Shown here: positions 34,324 through 47,192 of the stretch, piece by piece
Layout: each line of letters starts with the position of its first letter
How positions within the stretch are numbered: the stretch's first letter is position 1
Source of the DNA: Viola odorata
Lineage: Eukaryota; Streptophyta; Magnoliopsida; Malpighiales; Violaceae
NCBI GenBank assembly: GCA_963691705.1
Contig: OY829545.1
Location: 40,411,475 to 40,475,474, forward strand
Direction of reading: 5' to 3'
Length of the DNA stretch: 64,000 nucleotides
Translations under genes and position numbers: made by a program
Notes under the pieces: model-generated
Databases searched by the model: none
The model's input: the letters and a program-made list of their open reading frames with translations, nothing else
What the model was told of the DNA's origin: nothing

Positions 34324-35243
34324 TGATACGATCCTGGTTCCTTAGGATGCGTAGCACCAATTTTGATATTTGTTCAAAGATGGATTTCCTACGGAATAGA
34401 TAGAATAGATAGAACTCACTTGCACAATTAAGACCTGCTGAACGCTAAGCAACAGCCAACCAAAATCCGAACAAGAGAGGGTCCTTGTGAATGATAAACT
34501 TGCACAACTAAGACCTGCTAAACGCTAGGCAACAGCCAACCAAAGTCCGAACAAGAAGATAAACAACAAGTAGGATGCAATTCCAAGATTTACTTGTATA
34601 CGACTCAAGTATTGCGGACTCAAGAAGAACAAGGTTCAACCAACTTGAACAAGGGGCGGAGATTGAAGAGAATATCTCAATTTATCAAATAACAGCCAAC
34701 TTAATAAAGTGGCCAAGTGGTTCCTTATATAGGTTACAAACAAACCCTAATAGTAAACCAAATAGGAATAGAAGTAGGACTTCTAAAATAGGAAGATAAC
34801 TTAACTAATTAAAACTGTCTAATTAACTAATTAAGCTAAAATAATTAAAGTCAACAACTTAAACTTCAGTCAACGCGCGCTTCTGGACACGCGAAACGGG
34901 CAGGAGCCGTTTTGAGCAATCGGCACGCGAGACATATGAGTGAAACGGTCAGGTGCCGATTAAGCGAAACGGACAAGAGCCGTTTTGAACGAATCGGACA
35001 AGAACCGTTTTGGTGACAAACGGTCAAGTGCCGTTTCTGGCAGAATCATCTTCGGGCATTGTGAATGTAAGGAGATTCACAACTCTTGGTGTCTTCTCTC
35101 TAAGTGCAGCTTCCTCACTTGTCCTCTCACATTCCAGCTCCTTGTGAATGAGAGATGACAAACGGTCTTGAAGCTTTCTAGCTCTGGCTCGAGTCATTGG
35201 ACCAGCTGGTGGTAACGGTAGTTGGATGCGTGGATTCGCATCA
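34324..35243 (-). repeat. 3' LTR (920 bp) of the nested retrotransposon
   Basis: Starts TGATACGATCC, ends CGCATCA. Contains two 58-bp direct repeats (34418-34475 and 34498-34555, period 80), a minus-strand TATA (TATATAAGG, 34723-34731) and a cluster of AAACGG...CCGTTT inverted repeats at about 34895-35035. The last part also encodes the polyprotein C-terminus. Confidence 0.95.
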
Positions 35244-38200
35244 TTCCCTCCCCCTTCGGAAGGATTCGCCCTCGAATCCGAATCGGCATCAGCTGAAAGT
35301 CCATACTCGTCATCTGCATCAAACAATTCTAAGTCAGAAACATTAAAGGTAGAGCTAACGGCACCATACTCACTCGGCAACGCCAGTTTATAGGCATTGT
35401 TGTTGATCTTCTCGACAATCTGGAACGGTCCATCGCCTCTAGGAGATAGCTTGCCGCGGCGTTGGGCAGGAAAACGTTCCTTGCGCATATGCAACCAAAC
35501 CCAATCGCCAACCTGGAACGTCACTAGCCGTCGGCCATCGTTCCGTTTCAGCATCAGCTTCTCATTCATGCGCTCAATGTTCTGCTTTGCCTTAGCATGC
35601 AATTGCTTGACAAAATCAGCCTTCTGGGCACCATCTAAACTTACAACATCACTCAAAGGTAAAGGGGTTAAATCCAAAACAGTTCTAGGATTAAATCCAT
35701 ACACTAGTTCAAACGGCGAGTAATGAGTAGTAGAATGAACAGCACGGTTGTAAGCAAATTCAATAAACGGTAAATGATCAACCCAAGTAGAAACATGCTT
35801 ACGAACTAGGGTGCGTAAAAGGGAGCCAAGAGTCCGATTTACCACCTCTGTTTGACCATCCGTTTGTGGGTGAAAAGATGTAGAATACAATAACTTAGTA
35901 CCAAACTTCTTCCATAAGACACGCCAAAAATGACTAAGAAACTTAGTATCTCTATCACTCACAATCGTCAAAGGGATACCATGCAAACGGACTACTTCAC
36001 GAAAGAACAAATCAGCAATCTGAGTAGCATCAGAAGTAGTCGAACATGCAATAAAATGGGACATTTTTGAAAATCTGTCCACTACAACAAAAATACTATC
36101 CTTTCCGTTCTTAGACCTAGGCAATCCTACCACAAAATCCATAGATAAATCGGTCCAAGGGTGAGAAGGAACAGGTAACGGCATGTATTCTCCATGACCA
36201 GCCGATTTAGACTTGGCTCTACGACATATTAAACATCTAGCAATAATGCGCTCAACATCACGCTTCATGTGAGGCCAGTAAAAATGATCATGCAATACAT
36301 CCAACATTTTAGTCACGCCAAAGTGACCCATTAAACCACCACTATGGGCTTCATGCACCAGTAATTCACGAAGAGAACAATGAGGAATACACAAGTGTTT
36401 ACCTTTAAATAAATATCCCTCTTGTTTAAAGAATTTAGAACCAGAAATAGAAACGCCATGCATATAAATATCACCAAAATCAGAATCGGCAGCATAGAGT
36501 TCTATAATATGCGAAAAGCCAAGTAATTTGGCATTTAGAGAAGTAATGAGCACGTACCTTCGAGATAGTGCATCGGCAACAACATTCTCTTTACCTTGCT
36601 TGTACTGGATGTGGTAAGGGAAGGCTTCAATGAATTCCATCCAAACGGCATGTCGCCGATTCAGCTTCCCTTGACCCTTTAGGTATTTCAAGCTCAAATG
36701 GTCTGTGTGGATGATAAACTCTCTCGGCATCAAGTAGTGTTGCCATGTTTCCAACGCTCTGACAAGAGCATAGAACTCCTTGTCATAGGTAGGATATCGG
36801 AGTTGAGCATCCTTTAGCTTTTCACTGAAAAAGGCAATCGGTCGTTTCTCTTGCATCAGAACGGCGCCGATTCCTAACCCGCTGGCGTCACACTCTATCT
36901 CAAACGCCTTGCTGAAGTCGGGCAGTGCTAGGACGGGAGCGGCACAGAGCCGATCCTTGAGGGTAGCAAATGCCTCTTCTTGTTGCTGATCCCACCTGAA
37001 AATAACATTCTTCTTGGTTAATTCATTCAGAGGGACAGCGATGGTGCTAAAGTCTTTGACAAATCGCCGATAGAAGCTCGCCAAGCCATGGAATGATCGC
37101 ACATCACTAACGGACTTCGGCGTCGGCCACTCCTGAATCGCGCGGATTTTCTCTTCATCCACTTTAACGCCATCTGCACTCACAATAAAACCAAGAAAAC
37201 CAACTTGTTCCATTGCGAATGAACACTTACTAGGTTTAGCATATAATACATGTTCACGAAGTGTTAGAAAAACCTCCCTAAGATGCAAAACATGCTCATC
37301 AAAAGATTTGCTATAGACTAAAATGTCATCAAAATAAACGACAACGAATCTGCCAATTAAGTGCCGAAGTACGTGGTTCATTAACCTCATAAAGGTGCTA
37401 GGGGCATTAGTTAAACCAAACGGCATAACCATCCACTCATACAAACCATACTTAGTTTTGAAAGCAGTTTTCCATTCATCCCCTTCTTTCATGCGAATTT
37501 GGTGGTAACCACTCATTAAATCAATTTTAGAAAAAATTTGACTACCACTTAATTCATCTAACATGTCATCTAATCGAGGAATAGGGTGGCGATACTTTAC
37601 AGTGATTTTGTTGACTGCTCGGCAATCAACGCACATTCTCCAAGTGCCGTCTTTCTTTGGTACTAGAATGACAGGAACGGCACATGGAGACAGGCTCTCC
37701 CGAACGTACCCACGCGCAAGCAAATCGTCCACTTGCCGTTGCAGTTCCTTTGTCTCCTCTGGATTGGATCGGTAAGCTGGCCGATGTGGAATTGTCGATC
37801 CAGGGACAAAGTCAATCTGATGTTCTATGCCTCGAAACGGAGGTAGGCCAGGCGGCATCTCTTCGGGTAGAACATCCGCAAATTCCTGCAAGAGAGAAGA
37901 AAGTCCAATCGGAACGGCATGTTCACGATCCGTTTCATCAGATAGCAAACAGTAAGAGCGAAAACGGATTAGAAGGAAGGGACGGCTTTCGCCAAAACCG
38001 TGTTTGTAAGAAATCAGTGCTTTCCTCACTTCACTCCCTTTGGCATATACACTCAATTTCTTTTTATTTGCCTCTCCTTTTCTCTCAATGCCACTCTCAG
38101 CACGCTTACTATTTTCGTGCGAATGTTTACTCTCTCCCTCTGCATGCTTGCTGTTTTCATGCGAATGTTTTTCTCGCTCACACTCACCCTCTGCATGCTT

Positions 38201-38578
38201 ACTCTTTTCATGCGAATGTTGAAAGCTCACACGCTCAGTTTGGCTCTCAATGTTTTTCACACTCAAACCTTCTTTTTCTCTCTCAAGCTGTGTCGCTACT
38301 TCATATTCAGCATGTGACTTAGCAAGCCATTGCTGATCCTTAAACACTTCAGCTTGTGTTAACGGTGCCAAGGTGAATTTTTGACCATCCTTTTCTATCT
38401 TGTAAAGATTTCTCCTTCCCTCATGATTTACCGCTCGGTCAAACTGCCACGGTCGCCCAAGGATGATATGGCTCGCTTGCATCGGCACAACATCACAGAG
38501 AACTTCATCATAGTACTTGCCGATTCTGAACTTTGCAAGTACCTGTTTGGTTACCTTAATACCATTGTCATCCGTCAT
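35024..38578 (-). pseudogene. Pol: RT, RNase H and integrase of the nested retrotransposon, 1,184 aa open frame
   Basis: One long open frame. Reverse transcriptase spans about 240-460 with YFDD at 415-418. RNase H spans about 555-675 (Asp564, Glu601, Asp626, Asp669). The integrase zinc site is His742, His752, Cys782 and Cys785; the catalytic triad is Asp814, Asp875 and Glu911 with the expected 35-residue gap. The C-terminus (GPMTRARARKLQDRL...) lies inside the 3' LTR and lacks a chromodomain. Residues about 119-160 are a His/Lys/Glu tandem repeat built on HSHENSKHAEGE. The frame itself is intact, but it is out of frame with gag-protease by one base near 38595, and its first ATG overlaps the upstream stop (ATGA). 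So it is listed as part of a broken gag-pol. Confidence 0.88.
35244..35257 (-). other. Polypurine tract of the nested retrotransposon
   Basis: The minus strand reads GAAGGGGGAGGGAA immediately before the 3' LTR, where plus-strand DNA synthesis is primed. Confidence 0.8.
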
Positions 38579-40104
38579 CCAATGTAGAAGATATGGTTCG
38601 GATGCCTTACCGTTGGTAAACCCAGTTTATCAACCATCAACCAACTCGCACAGTTGGTGCAACTGCCGTTATCAATGATAATGGAACAACCTTTCTTGTC
38701 TATCACGCCTCGGGTATGAAACATATTGGTCCGTTGCTCCTCATCACAAACTTCTTCTGTGGTTTGTACGTTGAGGTTCCGACGCACAACAAGCAAGTTC
38801 ACCTGCTCTCCTTCCTGTCGGTCAACATCTGAATCGGCATCGGCATTTTCCGATTCCGATTCCTCCCGCTCATCATCCGATTCCTCCTTTCCATTCGGCC
38901 TGATGATGAAGACTCTTTTGTTAGGGCATTCCGATTTCTTATGCCCTCGGCCGTTACACTTAAAACAAACAATCTCCTTAGTAGCTGGTCGATCCACTGG
39001 TGGAGTATAAGGTTTGGTAGTTGCCGTTTTAGAAGGAATAACAGCACTGGCAGATCCCTTCAAAACGGCAGGGGCCGTTTTGTCATCCTTATTCCAAGAC
39101 GTCTTCTTCCAAGGTGTCGACCCAGTAGACTTATAGGAACTCCTAGCTTTCCTATGTTTCTCAATCTTTTGAGCCATATGAAGCATCTCCTCAATAGTGT
39201 TATATTGAGTCAGCTCCAATGCATCGGCAATATCTTGATTCAACCCAGCACTAAATCGTGCCATTGTCACTTCAGGTGCCTCAGTAATCCGTGCTTGAGC
39301 CAGGGCGATTTCCATCTCATTAAAATAAGACCCAACCCCCTTACTGCCTTGCTTCAATGTTTGAAGCCGTTGATGAAGCTCTCGGTGAAAATGGGCAGGA
39401 ACAAACCGTTGCCTCATCGCCTGCTTCATCTCTTCCCAATTAGCAATCGGACCAGCTAAGACAGCTGCCCTTTTCAGATTGAACTGCTCCCACCAATGAC
39501 TAGCATACCCACCGAATTCGACTGCTGCGAGCTAAACCTTTTTACTCTCCGAATAATTGTGACATACGAAGATGGCATCGACCTTCCGTTCCCATGTCAA
39601 GAAGGTATCAGGGTCGTCAGTACCCTCAAACGGAGGTATTTTCATTTTGATGCTGCTGAGATTAGCATCCAAACGGTCATCCTCCCGTTCTCTCCTACCA
39701 TCACGACGGTCTCGTCTCTCTCTCCTCTGTCCATCCCTTGTATTTATCCAGCCTTCTCCCCCATCAGGTTCTCCTTCCAAATCAAAATGTGGTAATTGTG
39801 GACCACGTCTGGCAAGTCGCCTAGGAGGGACCAAAGCAAGATTATGCCGACGATTCACATCACGTGGTCGACGGGCGTTGTCATCTTCTTCGGACAGATC
39901 AGTCAAACGGCCATCACGTTGGTTATTCGCGGCTATAGGAACTGGATTAATGGTACCTAACGCTTCCACCCTAGCCAGCCTTGCATCGGCAGTTAGCTGC
40001 CCCTCATTTGCAGTTAATTGCCGTTCATTCAATGTTCGGAGCTGTTCCGTCATGATGGCTAGTATAGCCGATAGATCGGGTTGCTGTACTCCCTCTTGAG
40101 ACAT
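38575..40104 (-). pseudogene. Gag-protease of the nested retrotransposon, split by a nonsense codon
   Basis: The frame starts MSQEGVQQPDLSAI at 40104. A TAG at 39534-39532 interrupts it after NYSESKK plus one residue, and the same frame then continues to 38575 with capsid-type helices (RELHQRLQTLKQGSKGVGSY), a CCHC zinc knuckle (CFKCNGRGHKKSEC) and the protease start with its Asp (IIDNGSCTN). The frame ends in TGA at 38577-38575 after HPNHIFYIG. In related elements this junction reads straight into pol, so a single lost base near 38593-38597 best explains it. The product would be a truncated Gag. A 32-nt T run (A on the coding strand) lies in the leader at 40584-40615. Confidence 0.82.
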
Positions 40105-40582
40105 CGTTTACTTTTCCTGAAATTCACAACACCAAAGAAAACGTAAAATTGCACTAACCTAGCACTCCCTCACGTGTTTACTCTCGTGTTTAATCACTCT
40201 AATAATCTCACAAAATCTCTCAAAATTCCCTGCAATGTTCAAGTGTTAGTGAGACTCAAGAATCCAAAGAAAAGCTTCCAAGAAGACTCTCAAAGAAAAC
40301 TAGCACTGAAAAGAATGGTGACACTTGATATTTGAGTAATTGTAAGAACAACCAATCAAACAAATAGCAAGTAGAGTAGAAGGCAATTGCAAGGAATCAA
40401 AGAAAGCTCAAAATTGACTCGAAAGGACTCAAACAAGTTCAATTGCAGTTATGATTGTAATACCCAATCGCAGTGCAATTTAATTCCTTGATAAATCTGG
40501 TTTTTATGGAGCAAATACTTCGATATATTTTCGTATTTGCAGAATCGAATCCCTTTCTTTTCTTTGGGGAATTTTCCCTGTT

Positions 40583-40618
<36 letters not shown>

Positions 40619-41014
40619 CAGCAAAACACAATTTAGTGTTTTGATCAGAACTTTTTACTCTGAACTCCGAATCGACCGATTCTTTTTGATTCGGAAGCCC
40701 AACAGATTCAGCTTTCCAACGAAACCATAATTACTAAAATCGGACTTCAGTTGCTATATATATGAATACAAATTCGACAACTGATACCGAACAGAATTTT
40801 CTCTTGTATTTCGTGACCTTCCTGTGGGTAGAAAACGCAAGTAATTTAGCGAATTTCAACACAACAAACTGGAACGAAACACAACCAATTGTATCCAAGT
40901 AACTAACCAAGCACAGCAAAGAAATCGGTTTTGAATGGAGTAGAAAGAAATACCGATTTCAACGATGGGAACTTGAAAACAATTAAGATACTTACCAATC
41001 TTTGAACGCCTTAA
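40105..41014 (-). other. Untranslated leader of the nested retrotransposon with A32 run
   Basis: About 0.9 kb between the PBS and gag without a supported frame. It contains a run of 32 T on the plus strand (40584-40615), i.e. poly(A) in the element RNA. Confidence 0.7.
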
Positions 41015-41026
41015 GCTCCGCTACCA
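41015..41026 (-). other. Primer-binding site, initiator-Met-tRNA type
   Basis: The minus strand reads TGGTAGCGGAGC two bases after the 5' LTR. It differs at two of twelve positions from the usual plant initiator tRNA-Met complement TGGTATCAGAGC. Confidence 0.7.
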
Positions 41027-41028
41027 AC

Positions 41029-41948
41029 TGATACGATCCTGGTTCCTTAGGATGCGTAGCACCAATTTTGATCTTTGTTCAAAGATGGATTTCCTGCGGA
41101 ATAGATAGAATAGATAGAACTCACTTGCACAATTAAGACCTGCTGAACGCTAAGCAACAGCCAACCAAAATCCGAACAAGAGAGGGTCCTTGTGAATGAT
41201 AAACTTGCACAACTAAGACCTGCTGAACGCTAGGCAACAGCCAACCAAAGTCCGAACAAGAAGATAAACAACAAGTAGGATGCAATTCCAAGATTTACTT
41301 GTATACGACTCAAGTATTGCGGACTCAAGAAGAACAAGGTTCAACCAACTTGAACAAGGGGCGGAGATTGAAGAGAATATCTCAATTTATCAAATAACAG
41401 CCAACTTAATAAAGTGGCCAAGTGGTTCCTTATATAGGTTACAAACAAACCCTAATAGTAAACCAAATAGGAATAGAAGTAGGACTTCTAAAATAGGAAG
41501 ATAACTTAACTAATTAAAACTGTCTAATTAACTAATTAAGCTAAAATAATTAAAGTCAACAACTTAAACTTCAGTCAACGCGCGCTTCTGGACACGCGAA
41601 ACGAGCAGGAGCCGTTTTGAGCAATCGGCACGCGAGACATATGAGTGAAACGGTCAGGTGCCGATTAAGCGAAACGGACAAGAGCCGTTTTGAACGAATC
41701 GGACAAGAACCGTTTTGGTGACAAACGGTCAAGTGCCGTTTCTGGCAGAATCATCTTCGGGCATTGTGAATGTAAGGAGATTCACAACTCTTGGTGTCTT
41801 CTCTCTAAGTGCAGCTTCCTCACTTGTCCTCTCACATTCCAGCTCCTTGTGAATGAGAGATGACAAACGGTCTTGAAGCTTTCTAGCTCTGGCTCGAGTC
41901 ATTGGACCAGCTGGTGGTAACGGTAGTTGGATGCGTGGATTCGCATCA
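41029..41948 (-). repeat. 5' LTR (920 bp) of the nested retrotransposon
   Basis: Same length as 34324-35243 and differs at about four positions. Transcription of the element should start here, toward lower coordinates. Confidence 0.95.
41428..41436 (-). promoter_or_regulatory. TATA box of the 5' LTR
   Basis: TATATAAGG on the minus strand, correctly oriented toward gag-pol. Confidence 0.7.
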
Positions 41949-41953
41949 TGCAT
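41949..41953. repeat. 5-bp target-site duplication (TGCAT), right copy
   Basis: Matches 34319-34323. Confidence 0.9.
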
Positions 41954-43356
41954 CCTTCCTTAAACCCTCTTTTCAATGCTTCAAAACATATATACATCCT
42001 TAAAAATACATTCCCTGGTGCTTCAAGTACAATAGTTGATCCAGGATTACTGACCCTTAATTCTTCAACAAAGTCCCATAACCTCCTAAACTCTTTATCA
42101 TAATCACCTAGAAAATGCTTCCTGATTTCCATCCTAGCGCTCCTTGCTTGACTATCAGTTATCTCAATGCGAAGGTCTTCCTTTGCGTATTTCCTGATCT
42201 CCTTTATTTTCAATGAGGTAGCAGGTTCTTTTCTCTCCTTAATGAAGTGACCTGCAATGATCTTGTAGTTAATTTTGCAATTAGTGAACACTCTGGAGTA
42301 GGTGTGAGAAGGTCCTATAGTCCTTAACTGCCAATGAGATTGTCCAGTGGGTTTCATGGCATAAACAAACCACAAACAACTATCATCCAAACACTTAACT
42401 CTAATTCTCTTCTTATCATTCTTCACAAAAGATATCTCCTTATGCACCTTCAAACTGTGTTCTACAACTGCATCCTTGAAGTCCTTTGCAGAAGAAAAAA
42501 TCATACCAATCTCCAAGTTTGGAATTTGTTTATAGTTGGTGGTGGGTTTGAAAGTCATTTTTGTCTTCCTTCTCCTCCTCTCATGTTCAGCTTCACTTCC
42601 ATCACTACTAGTCTCTGCACTGACTTCAGAATCATCTCCTATTTCATCACAAGATGGTGGTTGAAAATCTTGAGGATTTTCAGAAACCACAGCAGTCCTA
42701 TTACTGACATCATCTCTGGCCTTCTTCTTTCTCTGTCTCCTAATTAACAAGTATTCTTCATCATCTGAAAGTTGTGGAGCAGACACCCAATGACCAAGCC
42801 CTCATTCTATTCCTAAATCTTCCTCATCAGGATTATCATCTTTACTATCTTCTTCATCATCATCTGTGAAGATTTCTTCATTACCTAACACATATTCTCC
42901 TTCAACATTCTCCTCATCACACTCTAAAGGACAAGAACCACCAACCAACTCTACTATGTCATTACTGAAGGAATTACAATGTATTGAGTGAGGCAGGGGT
43001 AACAACTCACATGGTAAAATCCTAGGTTTACCTTCAACAAATAGAGGTTACCTTTCATCATGGTCCGCATATACATCAACTACACCTACTTCCTTTGCCA
43101 AGTTAATTAACATTCCAAGTGATATTTCACATTGTAACGGGATCAAATCCATGTCAAAATCAACAATGTCCTTATCCCATTGTTTGTAAAATAGAATCTT
43201 ACCCACGTTGTTTACCTTCATCCTACCCAAAATCCATATCAACAATTCATAACACAAATCAGACACATCACACTTCCACTCCACCACAGTACCCATTTCG
43301 TATCTATAAGGATTATACTTGAAAATACCACCGACGTTGAAACGAATGACAGCCAT
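41954..43356 (-). pseudogene. MULE-2 transposase, N-terminal half
   Basis: Begins MAVIRFNVGGIFKYNPYRYE at 43356. Stops occur at TAA after HADHDER-like text (43047-43045 region) and TGA after DLGIE (42804-42802). Then comes an open stretch (42786-41954) with the acidic linker, IPNLEIGMIFSSAKDFKDAV, the FAR1/MuDR-like segment and GDYDKEFRRLWDFVEELR, running to GFKEGC where the retrotransposon interrupts. The next residues on the other side are RRILGVDGCF, so the insertion lies just before the first catalytic Asp. The TGA after GIE is at the same position as in MULE-1. Confidence 0.8.
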
Positions 43357-43598
43357 GGACTAACAAAAACAATGAAACAAGAATAAATCCCAGGTCAGAG
43401 GAACGCAAGGACCACGAATAAATCCCAAGTCATAGCATATATGTTATTATCCACATCTTTTAAAGCAAAAGAAACACGATTAAAACAAATGCAAGGGTTT
43501 AAATATCCATACCTTTCAAAGGATTATCTTCCTGGCGACCTCGTAATCTTTATGTTGACTAGGCGAAACCAGAGACCAGAGAAGATAAAGAACAGGGA

Positions 43599-44235
43599 AG
43601 AAAGCTAGGAAGCAGCCGTTGCTCTCTGGTAAATGGAGAAGAGAAGAGAAGACGAGTTTAATCGGGGTAGTTAAGTGGGGGTGGGTCTAGAGGGAGATGG
43701 CCGAGACTTGGTGGTGAGAGGGAGGTGGCCGGGACTCGACTTTGGTCTTAGATTTGGTGCCGAGGAAGGATATGGTTGTTTGGGTTTAGACAGCAGCGGA
43801 GACGAGTTGCAGAGGAAGAAGAAGATGGATTTTTAGTGGGTTGGAATTGCAATCGCAGAGGTGGTAGTATATTTGAGTTTGTTAATGGTTATTAGTTAGT
43901 TAATTATTTATATTTAGTATTTAATTAGTTTTTTGTTAGTTAATTAATTATTTATATTTAGTATTTAATTAATTAGTTTAGAAAATAGGTAAAACATTTC
44001 GGATTTTCAAAAATTAAAAACGAATTGTTTAATATTAAATCTGACACATGGGGCCCACTTTTCAGAAAAAAATATTATTGTAATGGTACTTAACGGACGT
44101 TTGCTAGGGTTTCGATTAGAGGGACATCTCGTGCCTAACAGAGTAAACGTTGGGGATCGCCCAGGCGGGTTTTTGAAAATGGGGACCTGATCGAACAAAA
44201 ACCCCTACCTTAGGGACTTATGGGTGCGCAAAGCC
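43599..44235 (-). repeat. MULE-2 right terminal inverted repeat (about 640 bp)
   Basis: Inverse of 30224-30817, with an expanded AT-rich microsatellite (taattaattatttatattta) near 43900-43970. Confidence 0.88.
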
Positions 44236-44244
44236 AACGCAAAC
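44236..44244. repeat. 9-bp target-site duplication of MULE-2, right copy
   Basis: AACGCAAAC, identical to 30215-30223. Confidence 0.9.
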
Positions 44245-44918
44245 CTTCATTGTTTTTCTCTCTTTCTTTTCTTTTTAAAAATATTTCTTTTAAAAAAAAT
44301 TATTTTTTAAAATTTATTTTAAGTCGAGGTGACTCATTGTAACTTTTATTACTCCAATTTAATTGTATCCAGCTCAACAACTATAAACTCATACAATTTT
44401 CTATTTTTATTAGATGTCGTTTTTTTAATTTTCACAATAACCAAAACAACCACTAAATTATAATTATTGACTAAACTACTATTATTAATTATCAACCAAT
44501 TCTTTAACTTTTCACAATTAAATGATCAAAATTATTTCTTAAAAAAGCGATATTTAATAAAAAACGAAAGAGTTCTGTCAACCATATCTGTTTTACGTAC
44601 AAGTGACTAATTAAACGAAATCTAACCGAGACTTGCACTAAAATAGATAATTGATCACCGCAAACGCAACACCACCATTTAGGAAGTGATGGCAAGAAAG
44701 AGTTAGAAGCATAAAGAAAGAAGCAATAATACTCTGACAGATTCCGATTCCATGATTTAAATCTCATGTTTCATTGATACCATAGATTTGTGCAAACACC
44801 TCAACATTCTGCAGTAATAAGAAAACACATTGAATCCAAAACGAGCAAGATCGCCAAAAGACGGATATAGTTTTACAAGAGCTGAAAAAGAAAATCCAGG
44901 CAAACAAAAACGAGACAA
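44245..44918. other. AT-rich interval; likely former upstream region of CLPP2-like
   Basis: No gene seen. Before MULE-2 inserted, this DNA adjoined the CLPP2-like leader, so 44245 onward probably includes its displaced promoter. It also holds the 3' flank of the eL42 gene. Confidence 0.45.
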
Positions 44919-46640
<1,722 letters not shown>

Positions 46641-47192
46641 GTTGACAACGACGCGAGAGAGCTCTACGCTGCTTCGACGAAACAATGAGGAGCTTAGATG
46701 TGGAGGAGTAGGAGAGGAAATGACATTAGGGTTAGCCTTTATTTATATTTTAAGTTCAGATCGGCGCCAGGCTTGTTTGGTTTACCGGTAATCGAGCTTG
46801 GTTTGGATGAAATGGCCCACTCTAGTTACGGGCTGGACTCTGGAGGTAATGGATGGGCCATTAGTTTTGGACCCTGCTTTACTATCCAAATTAAAGGTAT
46901 CTTTCTCAGTCTATTTGTATATACCACTGATTTTGTTGTGATAATCTATTTATAAGTATAATATTTCTATTATAATTTTTAAAAATTTAAATTAATAAAT
47001 TAGTGAAAAAAGAAGACAAGAAGTTTATGTTCATCATGAAAATAAATTCAAAATATTTCTAGTCTCTTACCATATATTCATGAAATTAATATTGTTAATG
47101 AATTACATTAATCATAAGTTAATAAAAATATTAATATTTGGAGGAGATGCAAATAAATATATTCATTTAAAAGTTAATATGATAAAGAAGTA
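46641..47192. other. Upstream region of eL42, no other gene
   Basis: Likely promoter of eL42, followed by AT-rich DNA up to the MITE. No RNA gene or coding frame is supported. Confidence 0.5.

Larger units (their letters stand above)
34324..41948 (-). mobile_element. Chromovirus-like Ty3/gypsy LTR retrotransposon nested in MULE-2
   Basis: It is 7,625 bp with two 920-bp LTRs (TG...CA), TSD TGCAT, PBS next to the right-hand (5') LTR and PPT next to the left-hand (3') LTR. Order on the minus strand is gag-protease-RT-RNase H-integrase. The integrase C-terminus continues about 220 bp into the 3' LTR and shows no chromodomain. From memory, a coding region overlapping the 3' LTR is typical of the CRM clade of chromoviruses, so I suggest CRM-like. 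By eye the LTRs differ at four of 920 positions (about 34369/41074, 34391/41096, 34520/41225 and 34905/41610), so the insertion is young. The copy is nonetheless defective (gag nonsense, frameshift before pol). Confidence 0.92.
30224..44235 (-). mobile_element. MULE-2: Mutator-like element with about 600-bp TIRs and a nested retrotransposon
   Basis: It is bounded by inverted repeats starting GGCTTTGCGCACCCA and flanked by a perfect 9-bp target duplication, as expected for Mutator-like elements. The span is 14.0 kb, of which about 7.63 kb is a later LTR retrotransposon plus its 5-bp duplication, leaving about 6.38 kb. Internal order: GRF-finger pseudogene (+), coiled-coil remnant (+), remorin fragment (+), transposase (-), split by the retrotransposon. 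The target was the immediate upstream region of the CLPP2-like gene, in line with the known preference of Mutator-like elements for 5' ends of genes. Confidence 0.92.

Noticed and set aside
34885..35040. Short repeats resembling a CRISPR array
   Set aside because: Units are irregularly spaced inverted repeats inside an LTR of a plant retrotransposon, with no constant repeat/spacer pattern.
37684..38322. Plus-strand frame of 212 codons
   Set aside because: Antisense shadow of the retrotransposon pol, caused by its repeat-rich linker.
38575..38597. Programmed frameshift between gag-protease and pol
   Set aside because: No slippery heptamer is obvious, and the junction is best explained by one missing base; kept only as an alternative in the findings.
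39572..40099. Plus-strand frame of 175 codons
   Set aside because: Shadow of the Arg/Asp-rich gag N-terminus on the other strand.
40584..40615. Poly(T) run as the tail of a retroposed gene
   Set aside because: It lies within the untranslated leader of an LTR element with no adjacent LINE/SINE body or flanking duplication.
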